A DNA stretch of 64,000 nt from Poriferisodalis sp965208555 (GTDB lineage Bacteria; Actinomycetota; Acidimicrobiia; Acidimicrobiales; Poriferisodalaceae). Positions 54,603 through 63,357 of the stretch are shown here, piece after piece. How positions within the stretch are numbered: the stretch's first letter is position 1; every line of letters begins with the position of its first letter. A program made the position numbers and the translations under genes. The stretch spans positions 2,604,001 through 2,668,000 of the forward strand of contig NZ_OZ242342.1 in the NCBI RefSeq assembly GCF_965208555.1, in the 5' to 3' direction. The notes beneath the pieces were generated by a model. That model was given only the letters and a program-made list of their open reading frames with translations. It was not told where the DNA came from and made no database searches.

Positions 54603-55082
54603 TCAGGCCTCGATTGCGATGATCTCGATGCTGAGCTGGTTGCCGTTGGCCTCATAGGTGACCGTCTCGCCCGCCCGGGCGCCTTCGAGCGCCTGGCCCA
54701 TCGGCGAGCCCGGCGACACCACTTCGATGCCGGTCCGGCGTTCCTCGATCGAGCCGAACAAATACTGCTCGACGTCATCGTCGCCTTGGAAGCGAACGGA
54801 CACCACCAGACCCGGCGCCACGACGCTGCCGTCGAAGCTGCCTTCGGCGTCGGAGACGATCTCGCAGTTCTCCAGGATCGACTTCAACCGCATGATGCGG
54901 CCCTCCATCTTCCCCTGCTCCTCTTTGGCTGCGTGGTAATCGCCGTTCTCCGAGAGGTCCCCCAGCAGCCGGGCTGTCTCGATCTGAGCTGCGATATCGA
55001 TGCGGCCCCGCCCGGTCAGATCGGTGAGCTCGGCTTGGAGTCGATCGTAGGTCTCTGCTGAGATGTGGTGGATCTCGGGCAC
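54603..55082 (-). CDS. greA: transcription elongation factor GreA
   Basis: This factor rescues backtracked RNA polymerase by stimulating transcript cleavage. The 159-residue protein has the N-terminal coiled coil with the acidic tip in LGDLSENGDYHAAKEEQ, and a C-terminal FKBP-like domain with SPGSPMGQALEGARAGE. It is the first gene of greA-leuC-leuD on the minus strand, back to back with leuB. Its stop abuts the leuC start, which makes cotranscription with leucine genes likely. Confidence 0.93.
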   Translation of the reverse strand: MPEIHHISAETYDRLQAELTDLTGRGRIDIAAQIETARLLGDLSENGDYHAAKEEQGKMEGRIMRLKSILENCEIVSDAEGSFDGSVVAPGLVVSVRFQGDDDVEQYLFGSIEERRTGIEVVSPGSPMGQALEGARAGETVTYEANGNQLSIEIIAIEA

Positions 55083-55154
55083 CCCGCGAGGTTACCGAGG
55101 GGTTCTCAGGGCACACTCATTGCCGCAATTGCGCCTGGTTGAGGGGACTCCACA

Positions 55155-56153
55155 GTGACTCATCGCATCGCAGTCATCGGCGGCGACGGAATCGGACCCG
55201 AGGTCATCTCGGTTGCGCTCGATGTGATTGCCGCCGCCGGAGCCGGCATCTCGACGACCGAATTCGAGCTGGGCGGGCATCGGTACCTGCGGGACGGCAC
55301 GGTGCTCGACGACGACACGCTTGAGGAGCTGCGCACGTTCGACGCGATCTTGCTCGGTGCCGTCGGCACGCCCGATGTGCCGCCAGGCGTCATCGAGCGC
55401 GGTCTGTTGCTGAAGGCCCGCTTCGAGCTGGATCTGTACGTGAACCTGCGCCCCTTCACCCTGCCCGACGGCCACAGCTTCACGGTGATCCGCGAGAACA
55501 CCGAGGGCACCTATGCCGGCGAGGGCGGGTTCCTGCGCAAGGGCACGCCGCACGAGATCGCGACCCAAGGGTCGGTCAACACGCGGATGGGAGCTGAGCG
55601 CGCCATCCGGTACGGCTTCGAGCTGGCCCGTTCACGGGAGCGCCGCCACCTGACGCTGGTCCACAAGACCAATGTCCTGACCTTCTCCGGCGATCTGTGG
55701 GAGCGCACGTTCAACGAGGTCGCCGGCGAGTACCCCGATGTCGAAACTGCGTACAACCATGTCGACGCCGCCTGCATTCACTTCGTGGAGGATCCGCACC
55801 GCTATGAGGTGATCGTCACCGACAACCTCTTCGGCGACATCCTCACCGATCTCGGCGGTGCCGTGGCAGGCGGCATCGGACTGGCGGCCTCAGCCAATCT
55901 CAATCCGGATCGCACGGGCCCGTCGCTGTTCGAACCGGTGCACGGGTCGGCACCCGACATTGCCGGCAAGGGTCTCGCCAACCCGACCGCAGCCGTCCTG
56001 TCGGCGGTGCTCATGCTGGAGTTCCTGGGGGAAGCCGCCTGCGCCGAGCGGGTGCGCGCTGCGTGCGACGCCGTCATTGCGGACGATGCCGTGCCCGATG
56101 TGGGCACCGAGGAGATCGCCAAGGCGATCCTGTCCGGCGTCGAGCAGGGATAA
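55155..56153 (+). CDS. leuB: 3-isopropylmalate dehydrogenase
   Basis: This NAD-dependent enzyme oxidises and decarboxylates 3-isopropylmalate. The 332-residue short actinobacterial form begins MTHRIAVIGGDGIGPEVI. It has RENTEGTYAGEGGF, the YNHVDAACIHFV segment, and the NAD-binding region LFEPVHGSAPDIAGKG. It could also act on the citramalate-derived methylmalate, which fits its neighbour cimA. The GTG at 55155 begins a leuB-cimA pair that is divergent from greA. Confidence 0.95.
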   Translation: MTHRIAVIGGDGIGPEVISVALDVIAAAGAGISTTEFELGGHRYLRDGTVLDDDTLEELRTFDAILLGAVGTPDVPPGVIERGLLLKARFELDLYVNLRPFTLPDGHSFTVIRENTEGTYAGEGGFLRKGTPHEIATQGSVNTRMGAERAIRYGFELARSRERRHLTLVHKTNVLTFSGDLWERTFNEVAGEYPDVETAYNHVDAACIHFVEDPHRYEVIVTDNLFGDILTDLGGAVAGGIGLAASANLNPDRTGPSLFEPVHGSAPDIAGKGLANPTAAVLSAVLMLEFLGEAACAERVRAACDAVIADDAVPDVGTEEIAKAILSGVEQG

Positions 56154-56160
56154 AGCTGTC

Positions 56161-57831
56161 ATGAGCACATCTGACGCTGGCGATACGACACCAGAGCCCG
56201 GCTCTTCGGCACCGCTCGTGCGCGAGGGCGCACGCGATCCGGCATGGCCGGAGCGCGTCGAGATCTTCGACACGACGCTGCGCGACGGCGTCCAGTTCGA
56301 GGGCATCTCGGTGTCCTCCGAGGACAAGCTGAAGGTGGCCCGCCAGCTCGACGCACTGGGCATTCACTGGATCGAGGGCGGCTGGCCCGGTTCGAACCCC
56401 AAGGACGAAGAGTTCTTCGCCCGGGCGGCGACAGAGCTGCATCTTGAGCACGCCACGCTGGTGGCGTTCGGCTCCACGCGCCGGCCCCGCGGCCGAGTCG
56501 ACGACGACCAGACCTTGGCGGCGCTCGTCGCGGCCGGAACGTCCACGGTGTGCATTGTGGGCAAGTCATGGGACTACCACGTCACCGAAGCACTCCGGCA
56601 GCCGCTCAGCGAAGGGGTCGCCATGGTCGGCGACTCGATCGAGTTCCTCAAGGGGGAGGGGCTGCGCGTCTTTTTCGACGCAGAACACTTCTTCGACGGC
56701 TACAAGCGCAATCCGGAGTTTGCGCTGCAGGTGCTCGAAGCAGCGGCTGTCAACGGCGCCGACTGTCTGGTGCTGTGCGACACGAATGGCGGCTCGCTGC
56801 CCCATGAAGTGGAGACGATCGTGCGTGACGTGGTCGGCCACTTCGACGGCATCCAGATCGGCATGCACACCCAGAACGACACCGGCTGTGCCGTCGCCAA
56901 TGCCGTCGCGGGGGTGGTCGGCGGCGCAACGCACGTGCAGGGGACCGTCAACGGCTACGGGGAGCGCACGGGCAACTGCGACAACACCGTGCTGGTTCCG
57001 AACCTCACGCTCAAGATGGGCATCGAGACTGTTCCGCGCGAGTGCCTGTCGCGCTTCACCTCGGTGGCGCATCACGTCGCCGAATTGATGAACATGCCGC
57101 CGCAGAACCAGCAGCCGTATGTAGGGGCCTCCGCATTTGCCCACAAGGCGGGCTTGCACACCAGCGCCATCGCGCGCCGCCCCGACAGCTATGAGCACGT
57201 CGACCCGGCGGCAGTGGGCAACAGCACACGCTTCCTGCTCGGCGACCTGTCCGGGCGCGCGTCGGTGGAGCTGAAGGCGGCTGAACTCGGCATCGAGATC
57301 GACAAGGCCGCGATGTCCGGGGTCGTCGACGAGCTGAAGCGGCTCGAGCATGCCGGCTATCACTTCGAAGCCGCCGATGCCTCGCTGGAGATGCTGCTGC
57401 GGCGGGCGGCAGGCCAGACCTTCGACTTCTTCCAGGTCGAATCGTTCAAGGTGCTGGTCGAGCGCGGCCGCGAGGCCGAGTTCGACACGGAGGCAACGCT
57501 GCGCATCGTCGTCGGCGGCGACCGGCGGGTGACGGTCGGCGAGGGGGACGGTCCGGTGAACGCGCTCGACAACGCGTTCCGGCAAGCCGTGCGCGACGAC
57601 TATCCCGAGCTCGATGCCATCCGCTTGACGGATTACAAGGTCCGGGTGCTGGATGCCGACCGGGGCACCGAGGCCGTCACAAGGGTGCTCATCGACTCCA
57701 CCGACGGGGAGACGACCTGGACGACTATCGGCGTCTCGGAGAACATCATCGAGTCCTCATGGCTGGCTCTGCGCGATTCGGTCATCTATGCGCTCATGCG
57801 TCATCGCCTGGGCGACAGCCCGAGCAGGTAG
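56161..57831 (+). CDS. cimA: citramalate synthase
   Basis: This enzyme condenses acetyl-CoA with pyruvate to citramalate, the start of a threonine-independent route to 2-oxobutyrate and isoleucine. The 556-residue protein has the alpha-isopropylmalate-synthase-type barrel: FDTTLRDGVQFEGISVS, DTNGGSLPHEV, MHTQNDTGCAVANA and NGYGERTGNCD. A LeuA-type C-terminal dimer domain follows. The CimA sequence pattern (HFFDGYKRN, then SAFAHKAGLHTSAI) separates it from LeuA. The ATG is 7 bp after the leuB stop. Confidence 0.95.
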   Translation: MSTSDAGDTTPEPGSSAPLVREGARDPAWPERVEIFDTTLRDGVQFEGISVSSEDKLKVARQLDALGIHWIEGGWPGSNPKDEEFFARAATELHLEHATLVAFGSTRRPRGRVDDDQTLAALVAAGTSTVCIVGKSWDYHVTEALRQPLSEGVAMVGDSIEFLKGEGLRVFFDAEHFFDGYKRNPEFALQVLEAAAVNGADCLVLCDTNGGSLPHEVETIVRDVVGHFDGIQIGMHTQNDTGCAVANAVAGVVGGATHVQGTVNGYGERTGNCDNTVLVPNLTLKMGIETVPRECLSRFTSVAHHVAELMNMPPQNQQPYVGASAFAHKAGLHTSAIARRPDSYEHVDPAAVGNSTRFLLGDLSGRASVELKAAELGIEIDKAAMSGVVDELKRLEHAGYHFEAADASLEMLLRRAAGQTFDFFQVESFKVLVERGREAEFDTEATLRIVVGGDRRVTVGEGDGPVNALDNAFRQAVRDDYPELDAIRLTDYKVRVLDADRGTEAVTRVLIDSTDGETTWTTIGVSENIIESSWLALRDSVIYALMRHRLGDSPSR

Positions 57832-57893
57832 CAGCCTTCGATGTCGAGATCGAACCCGGCCGTGTCGGTCCCGGCTTCATAGACTGCGCGGCG

Positions 57894-58424
57894 ATGGCTG
57901 CGCCACGCCACGTCCGGGTCGAACCGCTCTCGGTGGTCCGGTCGTACTCCTCGCCCGAAGTCACGCCTCGGCGCTGGGAGGCTGCCCGTCCTGGTGACTT
58001 GACCAGCGGTCAGCCCACGGGTGCGCTGCGGGGGCACCAGGGGCCCGACCAGGGCTATGCCTACGGGCTGGTCCATCTCTTCGAAGATCGGGTGTACCTC
58101 ACCGAGCATGAGGATCGTCACGACGTCGACGCAGGCTGCGTGGCCGTCGCGCTCAAGCGCGCGTCGATCTTCGGGCGAGCGCCGGTGGTGTGGGATCTCG
58201 AAGCGGGGTACTTGGCGTTCGGCTTCCTCGACCAGCACCCCCCAGCGGAGCTGGTCGCGCGCCGCGAGCCGCTGTTCGAGGGAGCAGCAGAGGCACACCA
58301 CTACAAGCACGTCCGGGAACTGGTCGCCTGCGTCCCTGCCGAAGTGCTGTCCCTGTCCCCGTCGGCGCTCAGGCGCCGGTATGAAACCGATCCGCTGACA
58401 CTGACTCGAGACCCAGAGCAATGA
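57894..58424 (+). CDS. conserved protein of unknown function
   Basis: The 176-residue soluble protein has the motifs TSGQPTGALRGHQGPDQGYAY and RHDVDAGCVAVALKRASIFGR, and a C-terminal region predicted as helical. I do not recognise a named family. I have the impression of homologues in Acidimicrobiia but cannot verify it here. The ATG at 57894 is preferred, since the frame upstream is probably only the end of the cimA region. Its stop overlaps the start of the next unknown gene (ATGA), and that gene overlaps gltX, so three genes are coupled. Confidence 0.7.
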   Translation: MAAPRHVRVEPLSVVRSYSSPEVTPRRWEAARPGDLTSGQPTGALRGHQGPDQGYAYGLVHLFEDRVYLTEHEDRHDVDAGCVAVALKRASIFGRAPVVWDLEAGYLAFGFLDQHPPAELVARREPLFEGAAEAHHYKHVRELVACVPAEVLSLSPSALRRRYETDPLTLTRDPEQ

Positions 58425-59089
58425 GCACCCGAACCGCCCCGCCCGACGCGACGATGACTGCCCAGTCCGACCGTGAGCTCTTGCGGCTGCATCGCCGGGC
58501 GTGCACCGACTTCGCCGCCAGGATGCGGTTGCCTGCATGGGAGCACATGGGCATGGGTTTGGCCCCGCCGCTGGACAGCCACACCGTGGCCGACCTGCTG
58601 GAGCGAGCAATCGACGGCAATCTCGCTGCCGCGGCCGAGATGAGCGGGCAGCCGGCACCGGCACCGGTCCGCATCCCGACGCCCGCGGCTGGCGCAGGCT
58701 TGGCCTTCGGCGCCCGCGCGCAAGATCGTCCCGATCCGACTCAGCCAGTGATCGAGAGCGTCCGCACCGTGCTTGCCGTCGCCGCCGGCCTCGATGCAGG
58801 CGCCGGGTTCAGCCCGAGGCTGCGCGACCTGCTGTGGACGCGAGTCACCGAGTTGACGGTGTTGGGATACGACCTGCAGCAGGCCATCAGCGCCGGTGCG
58901 GGTCTCGACGAGCTGCTGGTGGACCGGATACTCGCTGCAGCCCCCGCCGTGACGGTCTGGCCCGGGCTCGATGTGCTCCCGGTCGACCTGTCCACCCCGC
59001 CGCTGCAACGACTGCTGGCGATGGCGGGCAGGCCGGTGGGCCGCTGGGTCGATTCCAGCGACCCGAATTGCAGCACTGGCCAGTGCTGA
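58421..59089 (+). CDS. unknown protein, DinB/maleylpyruvate isomerase-like region possible
   Basis: The 222-residue protein is alanine-rich and mostly helical. A segment LLWTRVTELTVLGYDLQQAI resembles the helix of DinB/MDMPI-like proteins, but metal-ligand histidines are not clear, so I do not assign a function. It sits between the conserved unknown gene and gltX, overlapping both by a few bases. That suggests a co-regulated set. A role with gltX would be speculation. Confidence 0.6.
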   Translation: MSTRTAPPDATMTAQSDRELLRLHRRACTDFAARMRLPAWEHMGMGLAPPLDSHTVADLLERAIDGNLAAAAEMSGQPAPAPVRIPTPAAGAGLAFGARAQDRPDPTQPVIESVRTVLAVAAGLDAGAGFSPRLRDLLWTRVTELTVLGYDLQQAISAGAGLDELLVDRILAAAPAVTVWPGLDVLPVDLSTPPLQRLLAMAGRPVGRWVDSSDPNCSTGQC

Positions 59090-60429
59090 ACGGCGCCGCA
59101 GGCGACGATCACCAGCTGACTCGGCGCCCGCGGCTGCGATTCGCGCCGGCGCCCACCGGGCTGCCGCACTTGGGCACGGCGCGCACGGCGCTGTTCAACT
59201 GGCTGTATGCCCGTCATTGCGGCGGGGAGATGGTGCTGCGCATCGAGGACACCAACGCGGAGCTCGCCACCGCCGCCCACATCGATCAGATCTTGGAGAT
59301 GCTCTCCTGGCTCGGGCTGGACTTCGACGGCGCCCCCGTCTTCCAGAGCCAGCGCGGTGCCCTCTATCACGCCGCAGTCGACCGCTGGCTCGACGAGGGA
59401 CGGGCATATGTCGACGACGGAGCGGTGCGGTTCGCTGTGCCCGACGAGGGTGCAACGTCGTTCGACGACATCGTGCGGGGTCGCGTCGAGTTCCCGAATG
59501 CGTCGATCGACGACTTTGTCGTCCGCCGCAGCGATGGCAGCGCGACCTTCTTTGTTGCCAACGCGGTCGACGATCTCGACCTCGGCATCACGCACGTCGT
59601 GCGAGGCGAAGATCTGCTGAACACCACTCCGAAGGTGGTGCTGCTGCGAGCGGCGCTGGACGCGACCGACATGCCGACATTCGCCCACCTGCCGCTCATC
59701 GTCAACAAGCAGCGAAAGAAGCTCTCCAAGCGGCGCGATGACGTGTCGCTCACCAGCTATCGCGACCAGGGCGTGCTGCCGGAGGCCATGGTGAACTACC
59801 TCGCACTGCTGGGGTGGGGACCACCCGATGACGTCGAGGTGCGGCCGCTCGACGAGATCGTCGACTTGTTCGATCTTGCTGACGTCAATGCGGCACCCGC
59901 CATGTTCGACCTGGACAAGCTCACGGCGATCAACGGCGAGTACCTGCGGGCCCTCGACGACGCCGGCTTCGCCGCTGCCGTCGCGCCGTGGGTGCGCGCG
60001 GAACCGTGGGGCGCTGATCTCGATGCAGCGACTCTGAGCAAGGTCGCACCGCTCATCCGCGAGCGCACCCGCCTGCTTGGCGACGCTCCCGATCGCATCG
60101 CCTTCCTCTTCGCTGAGCCCCGGATCGACCCCGACGACTGGGCCGCAGCGATGACAGCGCCAGCGAGCGACATCCTCGATCGCGCGCGCACCGCGTTCGC
60201 CGAGTCGGACTGGAGCGCCGCGACGCTGCACTCGGAGCTGCGCGCGATCGGAGAGAGCTTCGGCTTGAAGCTGGGCAAGGCGCAAGCGCCGGTTCGCGTC
60301 GCGACCACCGGCCGCGCGGTGGGACCCCCGCTGTTCGAGTCGCTCACGCTGCTCGGCCGGGAAGCCACGCTCGCGCGCCTTGATGCCGCGCTGGCCATGC
60401 TCGCGAGAGCGGCTGATTTCGGGGAATAG
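59083..60429 (+). CDS. gltX: glutamyl-tRNA synthetase lacking the zinc-loop segment
   Basis: This class I synthetase charges tRNA-Glu, and probably tRNA-Gln too, since GatCAB is encoded in the window. It is 448 residues from the GTG at 59083, which overlaps the stop of the previous gene. The HIGH-type motif HLGT is at residues 29-32 and the KMSKS-type motif KLSKR at 212-216. Between GRAYVDDGAVRFAVPDEG and the normal catalytic core, the usual 30-40-residue zinc-binding/CxC insertion of GluRS is missing. The anticodon-binding C-terminus is present. tRNA-Gln follows 43 bp downstream. Confidence 0.9.
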   Translation: MLNGAAGDDHQLTRRPRLRFAPAPTGLPHLGTARTALFNWLYARHCGGEMVLRIEDTNAELATAAHIDQILEMLSWLGLDFDGAPVFQSQRGALYHAAVDRWLDEGRAYVDDGAVRFAVPDEGATSFDDIVRGRVEFPNASIDDFVVRRSDGSATFFVANAVDDLDLGITHVVRGEDLLNTTPKVVLLRAALDATDMPTFAHLPLIVNKQRKKLSKRRDDVSLTSYRDQGVLPEAMVNYLALLGWGPPDDVEVRPLDEIVDLFDLADVNAAPAMFDLDKLTAINGEYLRALDDAGFAAAVAPWVRAEPWGADLDAATLSKVAPLIRERTRLLGDAPDRIAFLFAEPRIDPDDWAAAMTAPASDILDRARTAFAESDWSAATLHSELRAIGESFGLKLGKAQAPVRVATTGRAVGPPLFESLTLLGREATLARLDAALAMLARAADFGE

Positions 60430-60472
60430 CCGAGGCTGCCGAAAGAGCAGCAGCGCTAGCCTGTCCCCGCCC

Positions 60473-60547
60473 TCGGGGATGGTGTAATTGGCAACACAAC
60501 TGGTTCTGGTCCAGTCATTGGGGGTTCGAGTCCTCCTCCCCGAACCA
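60473..60547 (+). tRNA. tRNA-Gln (CTG anticodon)
   Basis: A complete cloverleaf can be read. The acceptor stem pairs 60473-60479 with 60537-60543. The D arm begins at 60482. The anticodon stem is 60499-60503 with 60511-60515, around the loop TTCTGGT, whose anticodon CTG is at 60506-60508. There is a 4-nt variable region and a T stem 60520-60524/60532-60536 with loop TTCGAGT. The discriminator A (60544) is followed by an encoded CCA (60545-60547). It lies just after gltX. Confidence 0.95.
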
Positions 60548-60775
60548 GGCGGTCGGCGGTCAGTCCCCACGCATCCCGCGCTGCCGCCAGTCGGCAAACA
60601 TCGACATCAGCGCCATGGCCGGCACGATTTGCACCACGCGTCGATTTGTGACCTAGCATCACCCGCTGGCCCGGCCCGCTTGAGGCTCCATGCGGAAACT
60701 CACGCTGCGGGGCCGACCTGATAACTTGCCTGCGGCCGGTCACCTGATCGGCGAGGACCGGAGGGGGTTCAGCGC

Positions 60776-61537
60776 GTGGCGTTGCTCGAAGTCCAAGACA
60801 TCTCCGTGCAGTTCGGCGGCATCCGTGCGCTCGACGATTTGTCCTTCTCTCTGGACGAGGGACAGATCCTGGGTCTCATCGGACCGAACGGTGCGGGCAA
60901 GACCACGCTCTTCAACGTGGTCAGCCGGATCTACGACCCGACGACCGGCTCGGTGACGTTTGACGGGCACGATCTGCTGGCCATGCCGGCACACCAGATC
61001 AGCCGCGTCGGCGTCTACCGCACATTCCAGAACTTGGCGCTCTGGCACGGCATGACCGTGATCGAGAACGTGATGGTGGGCGACCACACCAACACCAAGG
61101 CGAACTTCTTCACCGCTGCGTTCCGCCTCGGCACCCGCAACGAGGAGAAGGATCTTCGCCGCCGGGCGTGGGAGGCACTCGAAGAGCTGGGCCTCGAACA
61201 GTACGCCTACCACCCTGCCGCTGGTCTGCCCTTCGGCACGCTGAAGCGCATCGAGCTAGCCCGGGCACTGATCTCCAACCCGCGCCTCATCATGCTGGAC
61301 GAGCCGGCGTCAGGCCTGACACACCAAGAGGTTGACTCGCTCGCTCAGGATGTCAAGGACATCCGCGACCGGCACAACCTGTCGGTCCTGCTGGTGGAGC
61401 ACCACATGCGCATGGTGCTCAACATCAGCGAGCACTTGGTCGTGCTCAACTTCGGCCGCAAGATCGCCGACGGTCACCCCGACGTCGTTCGCAACGACCC
61501 GGAGGTCATCGAGGCGTACCTGGGGAGTTCTTCATGA
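60776..61537 (+). CDS. livG: branched-chain amino-acid-type ABC transporter ATP-binding protein (LivG)
   Basis: The 253-residue ATPase has Walker A GPNGAGKTT (about residues 36-44), the LivG hallmark FQNLALWHGMTVIENVMVG, and an ABC signature reading LPFGTLKRIELARAL in place of LSGGQ. Walker B is LIMLDEPASGL. The GTG at 60776 is preceded by GGAGGGGG and a 6-bp inverted repeat (CCGGTC at 60736, GACCGG at 60756). It overlaps livF. This begins a livG-livF-livH-livM set. Confidence 0.93.
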   Translation: MALLEVQDISVQFGGIRALDDLSFSLDEGQILGLIGPNGAGKTTLFNVVSRIYDPTTGSVTFDGHDLLAMPAHQISRVGVYRTFQNLALWHGMTVIENVMVGDHTNTKANFFTAAFRLGTRNEEKDLRRRAWEALEELGLEQYAYHPAAGLPFGTLKRIELARALISNPRLIMLDEPASGLTHQEVDSLAQDVKDIRDRHNLSVLLVEHHMRMVLNISEHLVVLNFGRKIADGHPDVVRNDPEVIEAYLGSSS

Positions 61538-62247
61538 CAGACATGATGCTGAAGGTCGAGGACCTCCACGCGCGCTACGGCGCCGTCGAGGTGCTACGCG
61601 GCCTCGATTTCGAAGTGCCCGACGGCAACGTCGTGGTGATTCTCGGCGCCAACGGTGCCGGCAAGACCACAACGCTGCGGGCGTTGTGCAACATGTGCAC
61701 CACCACCGGCACGGTCACGATGGAGGGCGACGACATCTCCCGTGCCAAGACCGCCGACATCGTGCGGCGCGGCGTCGCCCATGTACCCCAAGGCCGGGGG
61801 ACATTCCCCGAGCTCTCGGTGATGGACAATCTCAAGATCGGCGCCTACACCCGCAAAGACAACGAGGTGAATGCCGACGTCGACCGCTGGTTCGAGATCT
61901 TCCCCCGGCTCGAAGAGCGCCGGGATCAGCTCGCTGGCTCGCTCTCAGGCGGTGAGCAGCAGATGCTCGCCGTCGCCCGGGCGCTGATGTGCCGGCCGAG
62001 GCTGCTGCTGCTCGACGAGCCCTCGCTGGGTTTGGCGCCGCTCATCATCGAAGACCTCTTCGAGCGCTTCGCCCAACTCAACAAGGAGACCGGGCTGACG
62101 ATGCTGCTCGTCGAGCAGAATGCCAACCTGGCGCTGGACATGGCCGATTACGGCTACGTGATTGAGAGCGGCGAGATCGCTCTGCATGGACGAGCCGATC
62201 AACTCAAGAACGATCCTGCAGTGCAGGAAGCGTACTTGGGCGCGTGA
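61534..62247 (+). CDS. livF: branched-chain amino-acid-type ABC transporter ATP-binding protein (LivF)
   Basis: The 237-residue ATPase has Walker A GANGAGKTT, the Q-loop region GVAHVPQGRGTFPELSVMDN, the standard LSGGEQQM signature, and Walker B LLLLDEPSLGLAP. The ATG overlaps the livG stop by 4 bp. LivF and LivG pair on the cytoplasmic side of the LivHM channel. The substrate could be a branched-chain amino acid or a related compound such as urea or an amide. No binding protein is in the window. Confidence 0.93.
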   Translation: MTDMMLKVEDLHARYGAVEVLRGLDFEVPDGNVVVILGANGAGKTTTLRALCNMCTTTGTVTMEGDDISRAKTADIVRRGVAHVPQGRGTFPELSVMDNLKIGAYTRKDNEVNADVDRWFEIFPRLEERRDQLAGSLSGGEQQMLAVARALMCRPRLLLLDEPSLGLAPLIIEDLFERFAQLNKETGLTMLLVEQNANLALDMADYGYVIESGEIALHGRADQLKNDPAVQEAYLGA

Positions 62248-62269
62248 TTCATAGGTACGGGGGCACACC

Positions 62270-63328
62270 GTGAACTGGAACTTCGAGATCCTCCCGGATT
62301 TCATTTTCAACGGTCTACGCGACGGCGCCGTGTACGCCGCCGCCGCATTGGCGCTGGTGCTGATCTTCAAGGCCACGACGCTGATCAACTTCGCCACTGG
62401 CGAGCTGGCCATGCTCGGCGCGTTTTTCGTCTATGTGCTCAACATCGAGCAGGGTCTGTGGCTCTGGCTCTCGATTGCCATAGCGATGCTCATCAGCGCC
62501 GGAATCGGCGCGGCCGTCGAGCGAACGCTGGTCAGACCGTTCGACCCTGCCGACCACTTGCCGGTGGTGCTCATCACCCTAGGTCTGTTCCTCATCATCA
62601 ACGCCGTCGCGGGTGATGTCTGGAACTACCAGGTACGGCGGGTGAACGACCCCTTCGGCCAGTTCCCGAGCTGGGTCCCGAACGGCAGCGAGCTCAAGAC
62701 TTCGAGCGAGGGCACCATCGCGTGCCTCAAGAATGCCGACGGCGCCTTGGCCGAGGTGGCACCCGGCACCGCCGGCGCCGACATGTGTGAGATGGTGGGT
62801 CGAACCTTCTTCGAAGTCATCGGAGCCCGCCTCCACTACCGCACCATCGGCACCTGGATCGCACTGGCCCTTGCGTTGATCGCACTGGCGGTCATCTTGG
62901 GCAAGACGAAGGCGGGTCTGGCCTTCCGTGCAGTGTCTTCCAACACCGAGTCAGCCCGGCTGGTCGGTGTCAACACCGGGCGCACGCTGGGGTTCGGCTG
63001 GGCGCTGGCCTCCGTGTTCGGCACGCTGTCTGCCGCCTTGGTGGCTCCCGCTCTGGGCGGCGTCAACCCCAACATGATGCTGACGATCCTGATCTACGCC
63101 TTGGCAGGAGCCGCTCTGGGCGGTCTCGACAGCCTCGGTGGCGCCGTCATCGGCGGCTTGGTCGTGGGGCTCATCAAGTCGGTCCTGGTCTCATGGTTCG
63201 GCGTGGTCGTGCTGGGCCAGGCCTATTTCTCGATCTTGCAGCTGGCAACAGCGTTCCTGCTGATCTTGATCGTGCTGTTGTTCCGTCCAGCGGGTCTCTT
63301 CGGAACCCGCCGCATCGAGCGCGTCTAG
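62270..63328 (+). CDS. livH: branched-chain amino-acid-type ABC transporter permease (LivH)
   Basis: The 352-residue permease has the N-terminal GLRDGAVYAAAALALVLIFK region and TLINFATGELAMLGAFF, both diagnostic of LivH. A large extracytoplasmic loop (about residues 120-190), with two cysteines, separates the first and second helical bundles and makes it longer than the roughly 300-residue norm. The GTG start lies 22 bp after livF. It forms the channel with LivM. Confidence 0.92.
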   Translation: MNWNFEILPDFIFNGLRDGAVYAAAALALVLIFKATTLINFATGELAMLGAFFVYVLNIEQGLWLWLSIAIAMLISAGIGAAVERTLVRPFDPADHLPVVLITLGLFLIINAVAGDVWNYQVRRVNDPFGQFPSWVPNGSELKTSSEGTIACLKNADGALAEVAPGTAGADMCEMVGRTFFEVIGARLHYRTIGTWIALALALIALAVILGKTKAGLAFRAVSSNTESARLVGVNTGRTLGFGWALASVFGTLSAALVAPALGGVNPNMMLTILIYALAGAALGGLDSLGGAVIGGLVVGLIKSVLVSWFGVVVLGQAYFSILQLATAFLLILIVLLFRPAGLFGTRRIERV

Positions 63329-63357
63329 CTCAACGACCCAAGGGGAGTTGCTGAGGT

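Noticed and set aside
60610..60660. Promoter TTGCAC-N19-TAGCAT upstream of livG
   Set aside because: The spacing is at the edge and the sequences are weak; not enough support to list it as a feature.
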